Of a DNA stretch of 64,000 nucleotides, positions 28,849 through 40,090 are shown in pieces. The notes under the pieces are model-generated. The model ran no database searches. It was not told the origin of the DNA and worked only from the letters and a program-made list of their open reading frames with translations. The first letter of the stretch is position 1. Each line of letters starts with the position of its first letter. Source of the stretch: Lumbricus rubellus. Taxonomy: Eukaryota; Annelida; Clitellata; Crassiclitellata; Lumbricidae. Both the position numbers and the translations under genes were made by a program. Where the stretch lies: contig OX243815.1 in assembly GCA_945859605.1 (NCBI GenBank), positions 30,501,787-30,565,786 of the forward strand. Reading direction: 5' to 3'.

Positions 28849-31800
28849 GTAAGTGTGATCAATGCAAGAGCTTGAGTCATGCATGAAAGAGTATTTACTC
28901 ATGATTTGTGAGTTGCTTTACTTTAGAGACATGGTTTGAGTTTGAAGGATATTTCGGTTGAAATGCGAGAATGCAAGACAACAGCAGTCTAATGAGAAGA
29001 TGAAGAGGAAAAAGATAGTGATACATCTGGAGGAAATAAGAAGTGTGATGTGAAGAAAGAATAAGACTAAAGTGAAGCATCTATGGCTAAATTGCATTTG
29101 CATATCAACCTCAAGATTGCACTTTGGTAGTTTCGTGAAGTGGGGCTATATAAATTTAGGATGATGATTGCAATTCTATAATTAATCAACATTTCTGCCG
29201 CTTTCAAATGATGTCATCTATAGACGAGTAGTTTCAGAGTTGATTTTTATCATAATTGTAATTCGCGTGGCGTCTCCTTAGAATCTCTCTCACTGGTGCA
29301 TTATTTTTAAGCTGCGAGGATTCGTAACTGAACAGCTAGAGGACTAAGAGGATTTGTAACTGCATAGCTAGAGGAATATGGTTAGAAGAAGAAGATAAAA
29401 ATTAAACCGAAGGGAGTCTATGTGATTATCTAGACCCGGACTCTTTGAAGAGGTAGGATCATTAGGATGGTGTAGAGTAGAATGAATTTTCTCATATCAA
29501 ATATCTTGTACAAATATACGACATTTGATCAGTTGTTTTTGCACGCTTCCAATCTACATTTTGAGGTTTGTGTGAAATTTGTCTATTTGAGAAATCAGCT
29601 GTATGAACGACCAGTTACTTTATATCCATGTTATGAGTGTATGTTGTTTAGTTTGTGTAATAGTTGTTACAAAATGTTCTAGGACTACTACAAAATTATC
29701 AAACACCCGATGGACATGGGAACAATTAAGAAACGTCTTGACAGCAATTTCTATCGTTCAGCGCAGGATTGCATCAAGGACTTCAATCAAATGTTCACCA
29801 ACTGCTACACGTACAACAAACCTGGTGAAGTACGTGACTGAAGTTATTCACTGTGGCCAGAGTCCATTCCCCTTGTAATTACAATTAATGTACAATTATA
29901 TAGGAACGGACTTGCTAAACTCTGGTGAGTGTATGGAAGTATTATAAGGTAGGTTTTTCTGCTCGCTGGCAACTTGTGCATTGGAATTGGGAGCATTTAC
30001 TGTTTGAAGAAATATAATTTGGAAGTTGAATTTTAGCGATTATTTACTGAATTATGCTACTAAGCAGAGGACAATATGCTGGGAGACCAGTTAATAAATA
30101 ATACATTTTTAACAAATAAAATTGTACTGAAGATGAAGGTTTGTGGTACAACATGTTATCAGTATGTCAAAACTTAACCAAGGAGGAGCCGTGGGTATAT
30201 GTGCCAGATCACACAGTTAAGCGTAGTTAAGACTGTCCATACCAGTGGTATTGCAACTGGTGGATGACAAAAGATCTCTAATAACTAATAAGAATGAGGC
30301 AAAGGAAATGGATAGGACACATTCCTCATTAAATAATGTATCCTCTGAATAAGCAACTACAAACCTATGTATGAAGAGACTGGGTATAACCAACACCTTA
30401 CCTTTGTGGGCTGTGAGGGTGGTATCACCTCATACTCGGCATTTAAATGCTGAACAATCATAAATTTTGAAATCTTGCTTGTTTGCTTATCAGAGGATTT
30501 GATTAGCTTTGTGTATGTTTGTGGTGTAGGACATCGTCATCATGTGTCAGGCATTGGAGAAAGTCTTCCTCAGCAAGCTGGCTGACATGCCACCAGAGGT
30601 CAGTATTTATGTCTCAGTGTTTTCAGTATATCTGGAATTACAAATTTTCTATTGATGTTGTGGTGAGCAAATTTATGTCTATGGATAGGTTGATGTAATT
30701 GATGCATGGATGCATAAAAGTATGAATGGTTGAATCAATAACCTAATGCAGTGTGTACTCTGTGCAGGATGAATAGATGGGTTCTATCATATCTGCTTGA
30801 ACACTAATGAAACAGTTTCATTGATTGAGTTGTAGCGAGTTAGTGGATGGGTGAGTTGGTGAACTTGTTTTTTAAGAACTGGAGCAGGTATTAGAAAAAT
30901 ATGTCTTAAATATTATTAATTTTGTGAAGAACAGGATGAGTGTGCTTTGTCTGTAGGAAGTTGAGCTGACCCCTCCTGGCAAGAAGCCTAAACCACCAAA
31001 GCCGTCTCCTTCTTTGAACTCCTCAGCATCAACTTTGGGCAGCCCCGCAGCAACCAGCGTTAGTGGTACTCCTGTCAACCGACCACTGATTGGCAATACC
31101 CCAGCAACAGACGCATCTCACAGTCGCCCACCTGTTGCCCCGAATGCCTTACGTTCGCCCATCACCAGTCATACGCCATCGACTCCGGTCAACGCGGGGC
31201 GAGTCAACAACGTGGGTGTCACACCGACCGGACAGTCGGCGAAAATGCCGAGTATGGGGGTTATACCACCATCGCAGCCCACAAAGGTACGGTGTTGGTT
31301 ATACCCAGTCTGTACGTAGATTTATGGTTGCTTACTCACTCAGAAGATGCCTTGAACAATGAACAAAGAACATGTTATGTATATAATTATATAGCCAACT
31401 AGCCATATTATGATACTTGATATGCCTTGTATAATTTCTTTTTTTGTGAATACTAATTGTGTCTACAAGTGATGTTTTGCCACGTGCAATTGTTTTAACC
31501 TGCATTCTTTAATTTACATGTACAATTTACACAGATATATGAAAGTTTTGTATTGTTTGTGTTATTTACCATATTTTCCAGACTATATGTCAATTGCTTC
31601 TTTGTATAAGATGGAGTGATGCAAAAATCAGTCAATTATTTTCAAAATAATGCATAATTTGTATAAGAGGTAGAGATGGTGCACCCAATGCCACCCATAG
31701 TACCATATGTATATTTGCACAAGTGCTGTCACTATTAGCTAACTTGCCAACACACAGACTTACCCAGTTGCATGGTTTTAAGTGACTGATGAAAGTGTTA

Positions 31801-34800
31801 ACTAACGTACCAAATGACATAACATGCTGACTGACTTCTGTGTGCAACTCACTCACGAATATGTGTTTGCTGTTGATGCATTGATTAATTATATTTGCTG
31901 ATGATTTGAGTAAGCACGGCCAAATGTATGTATATGGACATTTATATAGCGCCTTACAATAACCTTGCAAAGGCGCATAATGTAGCTACACGACAGTGTT
32001 TATGTGTGACTTTTAAAAGCGACCTTAAGAGCACACGCTATAACTATACTTTTTACGAAAGAAATTATCAACTGCAGGGATGCCACTCTGAATTTTGAAA
32101 AAAGGTCAGATCCTGACAGAAAAAAACTAGAAACCTAGACAAGACCGAAAACACCTAGATCTAGGTGTAAAAAGCTATGAGTGGCATCTCTGATGAACTG
32201 CTTTGTTCTGTGATGATGCAGACAAAGAAAGGAGTGAAGCGAAAAGCAGACACGACCACTCCGGGCGCCTTGATCCACGCCTCGTCTCCGTACGATCCAA
32301 CCTTCGAAGTGTCGGCTTCGATCAAGGCGCAGGCGAAACAGCTCGTCGCTGATGGTAGATCAGTGAAGAAAGTGCGCAAAGATTCTTTCGACGATTCAAA
32401 GTCCTACAAGCAGGAGAGCGCTGCGGCTCCGCTCGAATTCTGCCGCGAGATCCTGAAAGAGTTGTTTGGAAAGAAACATGCGGTATGTATTGTATGGTGC
32501 ATCCAGGGTTTTGATTTGCAAGTTATGACTCATGAGGTCATGCTTTTAACCAAGAACAATTATATGCTCGGTTCTTATCGACCGGTAACGTCTATAGTGC
32601 GAGATTGTAACGATGTATTCATTTAGAAGTGTCGTAATAAATTTAAAGAGCTTTTCATCTACCTTTTTACCAATCTGTAAATTAGGTTTGAGAATTTATC
32701 AGGCGATGCAATTTCAACGGCTGACCTTGCAATTATTATATGTACATAGAATTTTGTTAAGTTGGTATGAAATGTGATGATTCTGCAATTCTTGTGTGGA
32801 GTTGTAGATGTTTTGATTTGCTACTTTAGGCAAGCGATGACTCTTTGGATGCTGAATCAACAAAAACCTTCAAGAGAACTGAGTGTCATTACTTAATGTA
32901 AAAAAAGCTACAAATCTGTTGAATATTTAAACCATGTAGTTATTGAATCTAATTTGCAGGAGACTGCCATGCAACTACAGTTTATGTTGGTTACTCATTG
33001 CTGTAGGGTTATGCGTGGCCATTCTATCAGCCAGTAGATGCTGAGTTGTTGGGTCTCGAAGACTATCATGAGGTGATCACCAAACCTATGGACCTTGGAA
33101 CAGTCCAGGTACTGCATTGTTTTCTTCACAATAGATGGATTACAATATCTGAAATAACAGTGTTTCCAGTGCTTGAAGTTGAAACTTGCCATATTTTTGG
33201 ATTATTGTTAGGATCCATAGTACTCTAATTGGTGGCGTTCATACTAGTAATGCATGGAACTTCAAGTGAAAATTATAATAAAGATGACACAAGATTTCGC
33301 TGGTTTTCTCACTTTCCAAGCCCAGAATCAGGGGACGACTTGTACTCAAAGGTGACTTTTTTTGGGTGTATACGGGGCGTGGTGGTGGGTTCGGTGCCTT
33401 GGAGCCGGAGGGTTCCAGTTTCGAATTCACCTCAAGCCGCTGCGTAGGGACCTTGAGCAAGTCCTTCACTTTCAATTTCTCGTGCGCTTAGGCGTGAAAC
33501 TCCGATGCAATTTCCGTGCTGTAGTCGGGATCACCTCTGAGTAGTTATAGTCGGGAGCACCTCTGAGTAGAGAGTTTGAAGAGGTGCTATAGAGATGTGA
33601 GAAATAATAATAATAATAATGACATAAAATACCTTACCATGGTACAACATCGGTTTTTGTGTTACCTGTCACATTGGACCGATGTTGTGAATCATGGATT
33701 GGTTTAATCTGATGCAGTGTCCGTGCTGTAGTCAGGAGTGCCTCTGAGTAGAGAGCTATTCTGCTGTCTTATTGTTGGAGAGAGTTAAGCATTTCATTGA
33801 TAGATATGAAGACTGTTGCTTTGAAGTAATGCTGGGCATTCCAAATCAGACACAGCAAATTGGTGTCAAGTGTGAACTTTTTTGAAGTTATTGACACCAT
33901 TCAATGCATCTTGCTTGCAACACATGATTTTTATTTTGTTTGTCTGTTTTTTAATAGACTGTGGGACTGTTTTGCATTTGATTTGATTATGCTGATATAG
34001 GATGGTATCTGAATATATTTTCAGCGAAAAATTGAGAATGGTGATTACAGTTTGGCGTCGGAATTTGCTGATGACGTCCGTCTGATATTCACCAATTGCT
34101 ATAGATACAACCCTCCAGGCAGTGATGTTGTAACAATGGCTAGGAAATTGCAAGTAAGCAACTATTGTATACTGTACTGTATATTTGGCTGACCAACTCC
34201 TCTCTCGCTGTACACACCAATCAGAACCCAGCAGTGCGAAAGTCCCAGAGGAGAAAAAGGGATTTTAACCCTTTGATGTCGAAGGGTATATGATTTCCCA
34301 TACCATTTACTACCATCTCGGCATTAAAGGGTTAAGGCGGTGGAAAGAGGCATTTGAAGTACTAGTTAGCAGCAAGGAACATGATTATTTTATACTCGCT
34401 ATTATATTTCTGATCTCTGAGTTCAGGATTTGGATTTGCTGGATATGTTTTCTCTGCACATAAGTCGTTTTAATTTTTCTTTAACTTTCTGTGTTTGTCA
34501 AACGTAGCAGCACAAGTTTGTCGGGTATTTGAATTACCTGAAAATGTGTCTTATTTGCTGCAATTAATAATCTTTAACTATAGTGCTGCAGACTTTTATG
34601 TTCTACTTGGACAGTATTATGAATTAGCTTATGCATAAGAGATAACTTTGTGGAGATAAACTGTAAACTTTGGAAGTAGTACACTGTTATGAAAATGTAC
34701 TAAGTAAGTGCATTTAGGACATTTCAAAACTTCTTTGTGTCAATTCATTATAGGATGTTTTTGAGATGAAATATGCACATACTCCTCCTGAACTCTCATC

Positions 34801-37800
34801 TCCGGCTTCTGCTAATAAGTCTGAGACGGGAGCGCCACAGCTCATAAAGGTAGAGCACCAGCCAAAGATGGCTGCCACGGCGAACAACAACAGATCACCT
34901 GGAGTCGACGAAGATGACGACGGTTTTGACAGCGAAGAGGAACGCGAGAAGCGTCTCAAGGAACTGCAAGATCAGGTAGCCGCTATTTAATAACGTCTTA
35001 ACTCATTGAGATCTTAGCAAAAGAATTGCTTTTTCAATTCATGTATTGATCACCTTTTCTGTTACACTTATTAACTGTAGTGGTTGTAGCCTGAATTCTG
35101 ACCTCTTAAACATCGACTGAATGCCTATATATAATGGTGATTCCACTTCAAAGAAATCAAGAGCTGGCCTTTAAATACTATTGAAGTCTTTAGATTCTTT
35201 TGGATGAGGTGTACTGGAACCAGCGTTGCCACTCCTTGGGTTTTTTCACAAGATCTTGGGTTTTTCGATCCGAACTTGGGAAATGGGGTTTTTTCTGGAA
35301 GAACTTGGGTTTTTTGCTTGGGTTTTTTTCGACAAAAAATCTTGGGTTTTTTCGATTCAAACTTGAAAAAATGGGGTTTTTTCGGGAAGAACTTGGATTT
35401 TTTGCTTGGGTTTTCTGTTTCGACTAAGAAAATCTGGAAATTGTGGACATTTTGGAAAGATTTGGACCTGATGACTAAAAAAAGAATGGGTCATCAGAAT
35501 TTTAGGACTGGAAATTGAAAGATTTTAGGTTTATTTTGGTCCGGATGACTTTAAAAAAAAGAGTCGTCAAATTTTTTGGACGGAAAATTGTCGAAATTTT
35601 CGAAGATTTGGGCAACTTGGGTTTTCTTGGGATTTTTCGACCATCCAACTTGGGTTTTTTCATTTTTTAGAGTGGCAACGCTGACTGGAACTACTCTCAA
35701 AGAATTTTTACTAAAAGATTTCGAGCAGTTTAGTAAACCAGTTTGCAAGCCAACGGTGATGAGACCACATTGGATAACCATGCATATATTGCAAAAATAG
35801 TTTAACTAATGAATTAGTTCAATTTTAGTTATGATGATTAGGAATTGTTTTGGGCAATTTCACTGCATGATATCTATAGGTAAAAGTGATTGTTCAGATT
35901 TTTCAAACTAACTTCCTCAATATATTATTTTGTGTCTTTAACCCTTTACTTGTTTGCCCCGAGAATATCCGCTGAAAACACGGGCTTAACAGGAAAAATG
36001 AACAGGTAAAGGGTAAAAAACTGGTTATCTATCTTATCTTAGCATTTTTGTTTGCTGCTTAACTGTGGCGTGTAAAAAACTCTACTCTGGAGCTTGTATG
36101 TGTGAATGAATGAATGAATGGATAATGGATATGCATCTTGATAGTTTCTGTATGAGTGTGCTTTCAGCTGAAAGCTGTACAGGAACAGCTTGGCAAACTG
36201 CAGCAGGAGCACATCAGCAAAGCAAAAGAGAAGAAGGACAAGAAGAAGAAAAAGAAGCATAAGGACAAGGATGAAAAGTCATTAGAAGAGCCCATGGCCC
36301 CTGCTTCAGCTGTGCTTGCATCTCCCCCTACCATCTCACAGCCCATTTTGTCGGCACCACCTCTGAATGACCCACTACCAAAGTCTGGGCCACCTGCGAA
36401 GGGACCAAAAGCCCCAAAGACCCCAACGCCTGGCAATGCTAAGAAGCCACGTGCAAATCCAAAACCAGCGAAGACGACATCAGCGGGGAGCGTGTATGCC
36501 TTTGAAAGTGATGACGAAGACAATAGCAAACCAATGACCTATGACGAAAAACGACAACTCAGCCTCGACATCAACAAACTGCCAGGTCAGATATCTAATG
36601 TGCATACTTCAGGGTGGATAAAAATCGGGATTTTTTAAATTAAAAAAAAATGGATTTTTTTGATTTAAATCGGATTTTTTTTATTTAAATCGAATTTTTT
36701 TGATTTATATCGGATTTCTTTCTTATAGTTCGAATTTTGTATGTAGTGCCTTTTTTTCTTTGTATCAAGTCACATGCTTCATTAGGTAACAGTTATTACC
36801 TTTAATTCTACAGCTATACAATACAGGGTGGATAAAAATTATGATTTTTTAACTAAAAATAAAAAATTCGATTTTTTAAAATTTAAATCTGATTTCTTTC
36901 CTATAGAAATCTTTCTGCCCTCGAATGAATTCAAAGTTCATCATTAAATAATGAATAGATAGCTTGTTATTACCGATATTTGGTATTCGGTAACAATTAT
37001 TACCTTCTTTAGTTTTGCAGTTATACAATACAAATTAACACCTTTGAAGTGGCATATACAGGGTGGGCCAAAAAAGTAATCCCTACGGCTTTTTGTCAAT
37101 ATCTTGGCCAAAAATAGGAATTTTTCAAATCCAATTTTACGAGCATGGAGGTAATTCATATCTATGTACATTGTACAATAGCCAAATTTCTTTGCCATAT
37201 GTGAAACAGAACAAAAGTGATATCACTTCATGCTGGGTATGCTTAATGCACTAACTGGCAGCTGCACTGCTGCAGCTAAGTGAAAGGAAACAAACCTGCA
37301 AGTTGTGTGGCACAAAAGCATTGATTGAAATTTATTTTCACTATTCGATTTAAATCGTGATTTTTATTACCGATTTAAATCGTGATTTAAATCAATGATT
37401 TAAATCAACCGATTTAAATCATCTCCACCCTGGCATACTTAGTACTTACTTACTTACTTACTTATTACTTATACTTACAGTCTTACATACATGTAAACTT
37501 CTGCTATCATTTCAGTTACAAAACAAGTTATGATAATTAAAAAATTTGAGGCTTGCTTGACATTTCCTACTCTGCATGTGTCATTTGTTAACTACCTGGA
37601 TTTTCTACACGTGGATTTTTCTAAAACCTGTATTACTCCCTTCACCTTTGTTTGCTGCATGTTGAGGAAACTTATTTGAGAAACGTCCAGTATGAATCTT
37701 TGGCCATGTGTGTTAAATCTCAGCACAGTAACGTTTGATCTTTTATGTACTGACAAATACTGAGTTTATTGCAATCTTTCTAAACTTGTAATTGACTCTC

Positions 37801-40090
37801 TTACTGTCTAAATTTAAGATTTTTAATAGAGTTTAATCATGGCCCAATAGTTTACTCAGACTAAGCTTAGCAGGACACATACTTATATCTTTACCTTGTC
37901 CTCTTTCAGACACTCATCATTGCAGTGATAAATGGATGTGGCTGGATGCCGTATACATGCAGAAGTTTTGCAATGCGGAAGTTTTGTTTTACGACTGCAA
38001 TATTGTTTGTGTGTGTGTGTGTGTGTGTGTGTTTCGATATTTGCTCCATGATTGAATTTAGAGGGTTTATATTGTGTCATTGAACGTGTAAATTATAATT
38101 AGGAGACAAACTGGGTCGTGTCATTGAACGTGTAAATTATAATTAGGAGACAAACTGGGTCGTGTCGTCCACATCATCCAATCGCGAGAGCCTTCCCTGA
38201 AAGATTCCAATCCTGACGAAATTGAGATCGACTTTGAAACTCTCAAACCATCGACGCTGAGAGAACTGGAAGCGTACGTCATGTCCTGCCTTAAGAAGAA
38301 ACCAAAGAAGCCAGGACGTAAGCATCAGGTTTTCATCTTGATTTGCTTTCATGTACACTTTATTTAAAGGGCATCGAATCCTACTGAACTCTCTCAAAAT
38401 TCATTGTTCTGTCTGGGTCATCAGTGAGAGTCCAGTAAATGTTAAATGCATTCTGTCCTCCAAGCTCTTTGTTCTCTATACGAGTTGAGTTCTGACCCAT
38501 GGATGATATTGGATATATGGATTGGTGAGTTGCAGATTTCAGTTAGAAACTAGAAACTGATCATTGCATTTAGAGAAATTATTGTGTGATGCCTGTCTGC
38601 ATTTTGCATTTTGATCTTATCTTATCTGACCATTTATAAAGCGCTTCTTGATGTCACTGTAGAAACTACTAATGAATTACATGAAAGCTACCTGATTAAA
38701 AAAGATGGAAAGTGTGTTGCGATTCTTGAGGGTCTTTGCGACATGAGTGTGCAGACTGCAGAAAGTGACTGGGAAACCAGTGTGCTGAGTGCTTGTTGTA
38801 AAAATGTTACGCTGATTATGTTCAATGTTCATGTGCCTGGGCAAACCTTCTTACAACCTTCTTCTGCACTCGTGAACAGTGCACTTGATATTTCCACTCA
38901 GACACTATGTACAGCGAAAGGCCAGAGCTGATCACTAGACAACCGGGTTACCCAACAATTCACTAGCATGTTTGTATAACCGGGAAAACAGACGAAAGGT
39001 GTATTGCAGTGATAGATGCTTGGCCATGAAACTGATTTGTATGTTTGGCGGTGTGCATGGAAGTGCGATGATAGTTGATTTCGTGGAAGTCACGTTGACT
39101 TCTTCGATTGCAATTGCAGCCAAGCGGACGCCAGTGAAGTCTCGAGAAGAGACGTCGGCCGACAAAAAGCACGAGCTGGAAAAACGGCTGGAAAACGTTA
39201 AGGGTGGACTTGGAACCACTCCTGGAAAGAAACCGCCAAAGAAAGGTACACTGAAACCTTGATATAACGTCAGATTCAGCCCAACTCCCTGTTCCCTTTT
39301 CCCAACAGAATTGAAACAGGGATACTCCTTTGACATTCGCTAAGGATCACAGTATAAGGAATTGTAAATTCGTTCTGAAGTGAATTTCAATCCATGTAAG
39401 AAATTTCTGCAAGCAATTTACACTTCAAATGACTTCTCCATGCTGGACCACACTAAACAAAATTATAAAGGGAATTTTTATTAAGAGTTTAAACTGTCAC
39501 TTCATTAGAATTTTGATTTAAAAAAATATTGCGTGAGTTATATTAAGGTTTCAGTGTCGGTGTTGTGATAGTCTAACCACGTCTTCTGATTCTATTGGTG
39601 TGTTATCTAATTCCAATCATTTGAGATTACTGTAACGCTGTCAGCATTGCTAAGACTTCACTTTTTACGGCAAGTTGATTATTATTCTTTGTTTTAGGTC
39701 AGTGAAATTAAGACTGATGATTGATTAATTAAATTATTACTTGTCATTCTGGTGTTTGTGTAGGTGATATTGGTGGTAATTAAAATCACGGATTCATGTA
39801 TATTAATTAAAGAACTTTGTCATTGATATGTTGCAAACAAGCCACTTTACTTTGTAGTTTCTTGGTTGTATCATGGTAACAGGTAAACTGTTTACGTGAT
39901 TGTTCTGTGTTGTTGTCAGTTGTGTTCGTAATGAAGTTTCTTGTGTTGTTGTTTTGCAGAAGAGAAGTCCCATGGTGAACTTGTTCCTGGACACCAGCCT
40001 CCGGGTTTGGGCAGCAGCTCGTCACTGAGCGAGTCGAGCTCTGACTCATCGTCGAGCTCCTCTGACACGAGCGACTCTGAGTCGGCCTGA
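28582..40090 (+). CDS. BRD2/3-like: BET family double-bromodomain protein (BRD2/BRD3-like)
   Basis: Twelve coding exons join in frame (2373 nt, 790 residues): 28582-28848, 29683-29829, 30530-30598, 30957-31286, 32222-32482, 33007-33108, 34025-34153, 34754-34975, 36168-36585, 38147-38317, 39120-39245 and 39960-40090. All borders are GT-AG. Bromodomain 1 has the WPF shelf at 75-77 and the acetyl-lysine-binding Asn at 134 (YNKPGE). Bromodomain 2 has WPF at 362-364 and Asn421 (YNPPG). Then come an [12 protein letters not shown] coiled coil with a Lys-rich nuclear patch (about 500-550), the ET domain (about 632-705, [18 protein letters not shown]) and a Ser/Asp-rich tail. BET proteins read acetylated histones and recruit transcription machinery in the nucleus. 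The length, the ELEKRLENV segment and the serine tail fit BRD2/BRD3. I see no long C-terminal P-TEFb-binding extension as in BRD4, though another isoform cannot be excluded. Confidence 0.95.
29683..29829 (+). CDS. BRD2/3-like: BET exon, BD1 core with Asn134
   Basis: 49 codons from [19 protein letters not shown] to [13 protein letters not shown]. The acceptor is gttctag and the donor gtacgt. It carries the acetyl-lysine-binding asparagine. Confidence 0.95.
30530..30598 (+). CDS. BRD2/3-like: BET exon, end of BD1
   Basis: A 23-codon microexon, [20 protein letters not shown], then PPE; the donor is gtcagt. Confidence 0.94.
30957..31286 (+). CDS. BRD2/3-like: BET exon, linker between bromodomains
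   Basis: 110 codons of Pro/Ser/Thr/Ala-rich linker starting [19 protein letters not shown]. Low complexity, as expected for BET linkers. The donor is gtacgg. Confidence 0.9.
32222..32482 (+). CDS. BRD2/3-like: BET exon, [13 protein letters not shown] and start of BD2
   Basis: 87 codons. [20 protein letters not shown] is strongly conserved in BET proteins. The exon ends [15 protein letters not shown], the first helix of bromodomain 2. The donor is gtatgt. Confidence 0.95.
33007..33108 (+). CDS. BRD2/3-like: BET exon, BD2 WPF loop
   Basis: 34 codons, [20 protein letters not shown] to KPMDLGTVQ; the donor is gtactg. Confidence 0.95.
33366..33600 (+). mobile_element. tRNA-derived SINE in BET intron 6
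   Basis: It starts ggggcgtggtggtgg, then gccttggagccggagg and a box-B-like ttcgaattc. The common body gtccttcact...gcgtgaaactccgatgc follows, and the tail ctctgagtagagagtttgaa ends in an ATA-type repeat. Near the 3' end the segment gtagtcggga(t/g)cacctctgagtag is duplicated. A further tail fragment lies at 33721-33756. Confidence 0.75.
34025..34153 (+). CDS. BRD2/3-like: BET exon, BD2 core with Asn421
   Basis: 43 codons, [20 protein letters not shown] to ARKLQ, with the acetyl-lysine-binding Asn in YRYNPPGSD. The donor is gtaagc. Confidence 0.95.
34265..34335. mobile_element. piggyBac-like micro-MITE
   Basis: TTAA borders at 34265-34268 and 34332-34335 enclose TIRs CCCTTTGATGTCG and (reversed) CCCTTTAATGCCG. 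TTAA target plus CCCTTT ends is piggyBac-like. It is only 71 bp including the borders. Confidence 0.6.
34754..34975 (+). CDS. BRD2/3-like: BET exon, end of BD2 and acidic segment
   Basis: 74 codons. [13 protein letters not shown] ends bromodomain 2, and [20 protein letters not shown] begins the coiled-coil motif B region. The donor is gtagcc. Confidence 0.94.
35221..35683. mobile_element. hAT MITE, perfect 8-bp TSD
   Basis: The TIR is CAGCGTTGCCACTC (35221) and its reverse ending at 35683. ACTGGAAC lies at 35213-35220 and 35684-35691. The 463-bp interior is a stack of cttgggttttttc repeats, including two related units of about 90 bp. It lies in BET intron 8 and has no coding capacity. Confidence 0.88.
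35938..36016. mobile_element. possible second piggyBac-like micro-MITE
   Basis: TTAACCCTTTACTTGTT is mirrored by aacaggtaaagggtaa. The right TTAA is mutated to GTAA. Confidence 0.4.
36168..36585 (+). CDS. BRD2/3-like: BET exon, coiled coil, Lys patch and start of ET
   Basis: 139 codons plus one base. [15 protein letters not shown] is followed by a run of lysines (likely nuclear localisation), a Pro-rich stretch, then [15 protein letters not shown], the first ET helix. The phase-1 donor gtcaga follows. Confidence 0.94.
36610..37432. mobile_element. hAT MITE with ATTTAAATC arrays, perfect 8-bp TSD
   Basis: The TIR is CAGGGTGGA at 36610 and TCCACCCTG ending at 37432. GCATACTT lies at 36602-36609 and 37433-37440. 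Both ends carry repeated gatttaaatcg words. Inside is a partial internal duplication (a second cagggtggataaaaat at about 36826) and at about 37060 an end of another element (cagggtgggccaaaaaagta). It lies in BET intron 9. Confidence 0.88.
38007..38033 (+). repeat. (GT)n microsatellite
   Basis: Pure GT dinucleotide upstream of the duplicated ET-exon acceptor. Confidence 0.9.
38074..38166 (+). repeat. 44-bp tandem duplication across a splice acceptor
   Basis: A 44-bp unit beginning gtgtcattgaacgtg repeats 2.1 times without mismatch. Each copy includes the acceptor aattag and the first bases of the ET exon. Confidence 0.95.
38147..38317 (+). CDS. BRD2/3-like: BET exon, ET domain core
   Basis: It enters in phase 1 and encodes [38 protein letters not shown] and KKKPKKPG. 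The acceptor (aattag, ending 38146) is the second of two identical acceptors created by a 44-bp tandem duplication. Use of the first, 44 bp upstream, would meet a stop after 14 codons. Confidence 0.93.
39120..39245 (+). CDS. BRD2/3-like: BET exon after ET
   Basis: [20 protein letters not shown] and [11 protein letters not shown] resemble the BRD2/BRD3 region after the ET domain. The acceptor is ttgcag, and the donor gtacac follows 39245 in phase 1. Confidence 0.9.
39960..40090 (+). CDS. BRD2/3-like: BET terminal coding exon, Ser-rich tail
   Basis: The acceptor gttttgcag ends at 39959. It encodes [16 protein letters not shown] followed by a serine/aspartate run ([17 protein letters not shown]) and a TGA. 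The tail has many casein-kinase-2-like sites, like that of BRD2/BRD3. Confidence 0.92.

Noticed and set aside
30200..30270. A 5S rRNA-like stretch (gatcacacagttaagc ... ccataccagtgg).
   Set aside because: Only short blocks resemble 5S rRNA, with gaps and wrong spacing, and no full-length gene can be drawn. At best it is a relic of a 5S-derived SINE.
35204..35518. 104-codon and 75-codon frames rich in Phe, Gly and Leu.
   Set aside because: They arise from the cttgggttttttc repeats of a hAT MITE inside a BET intron.
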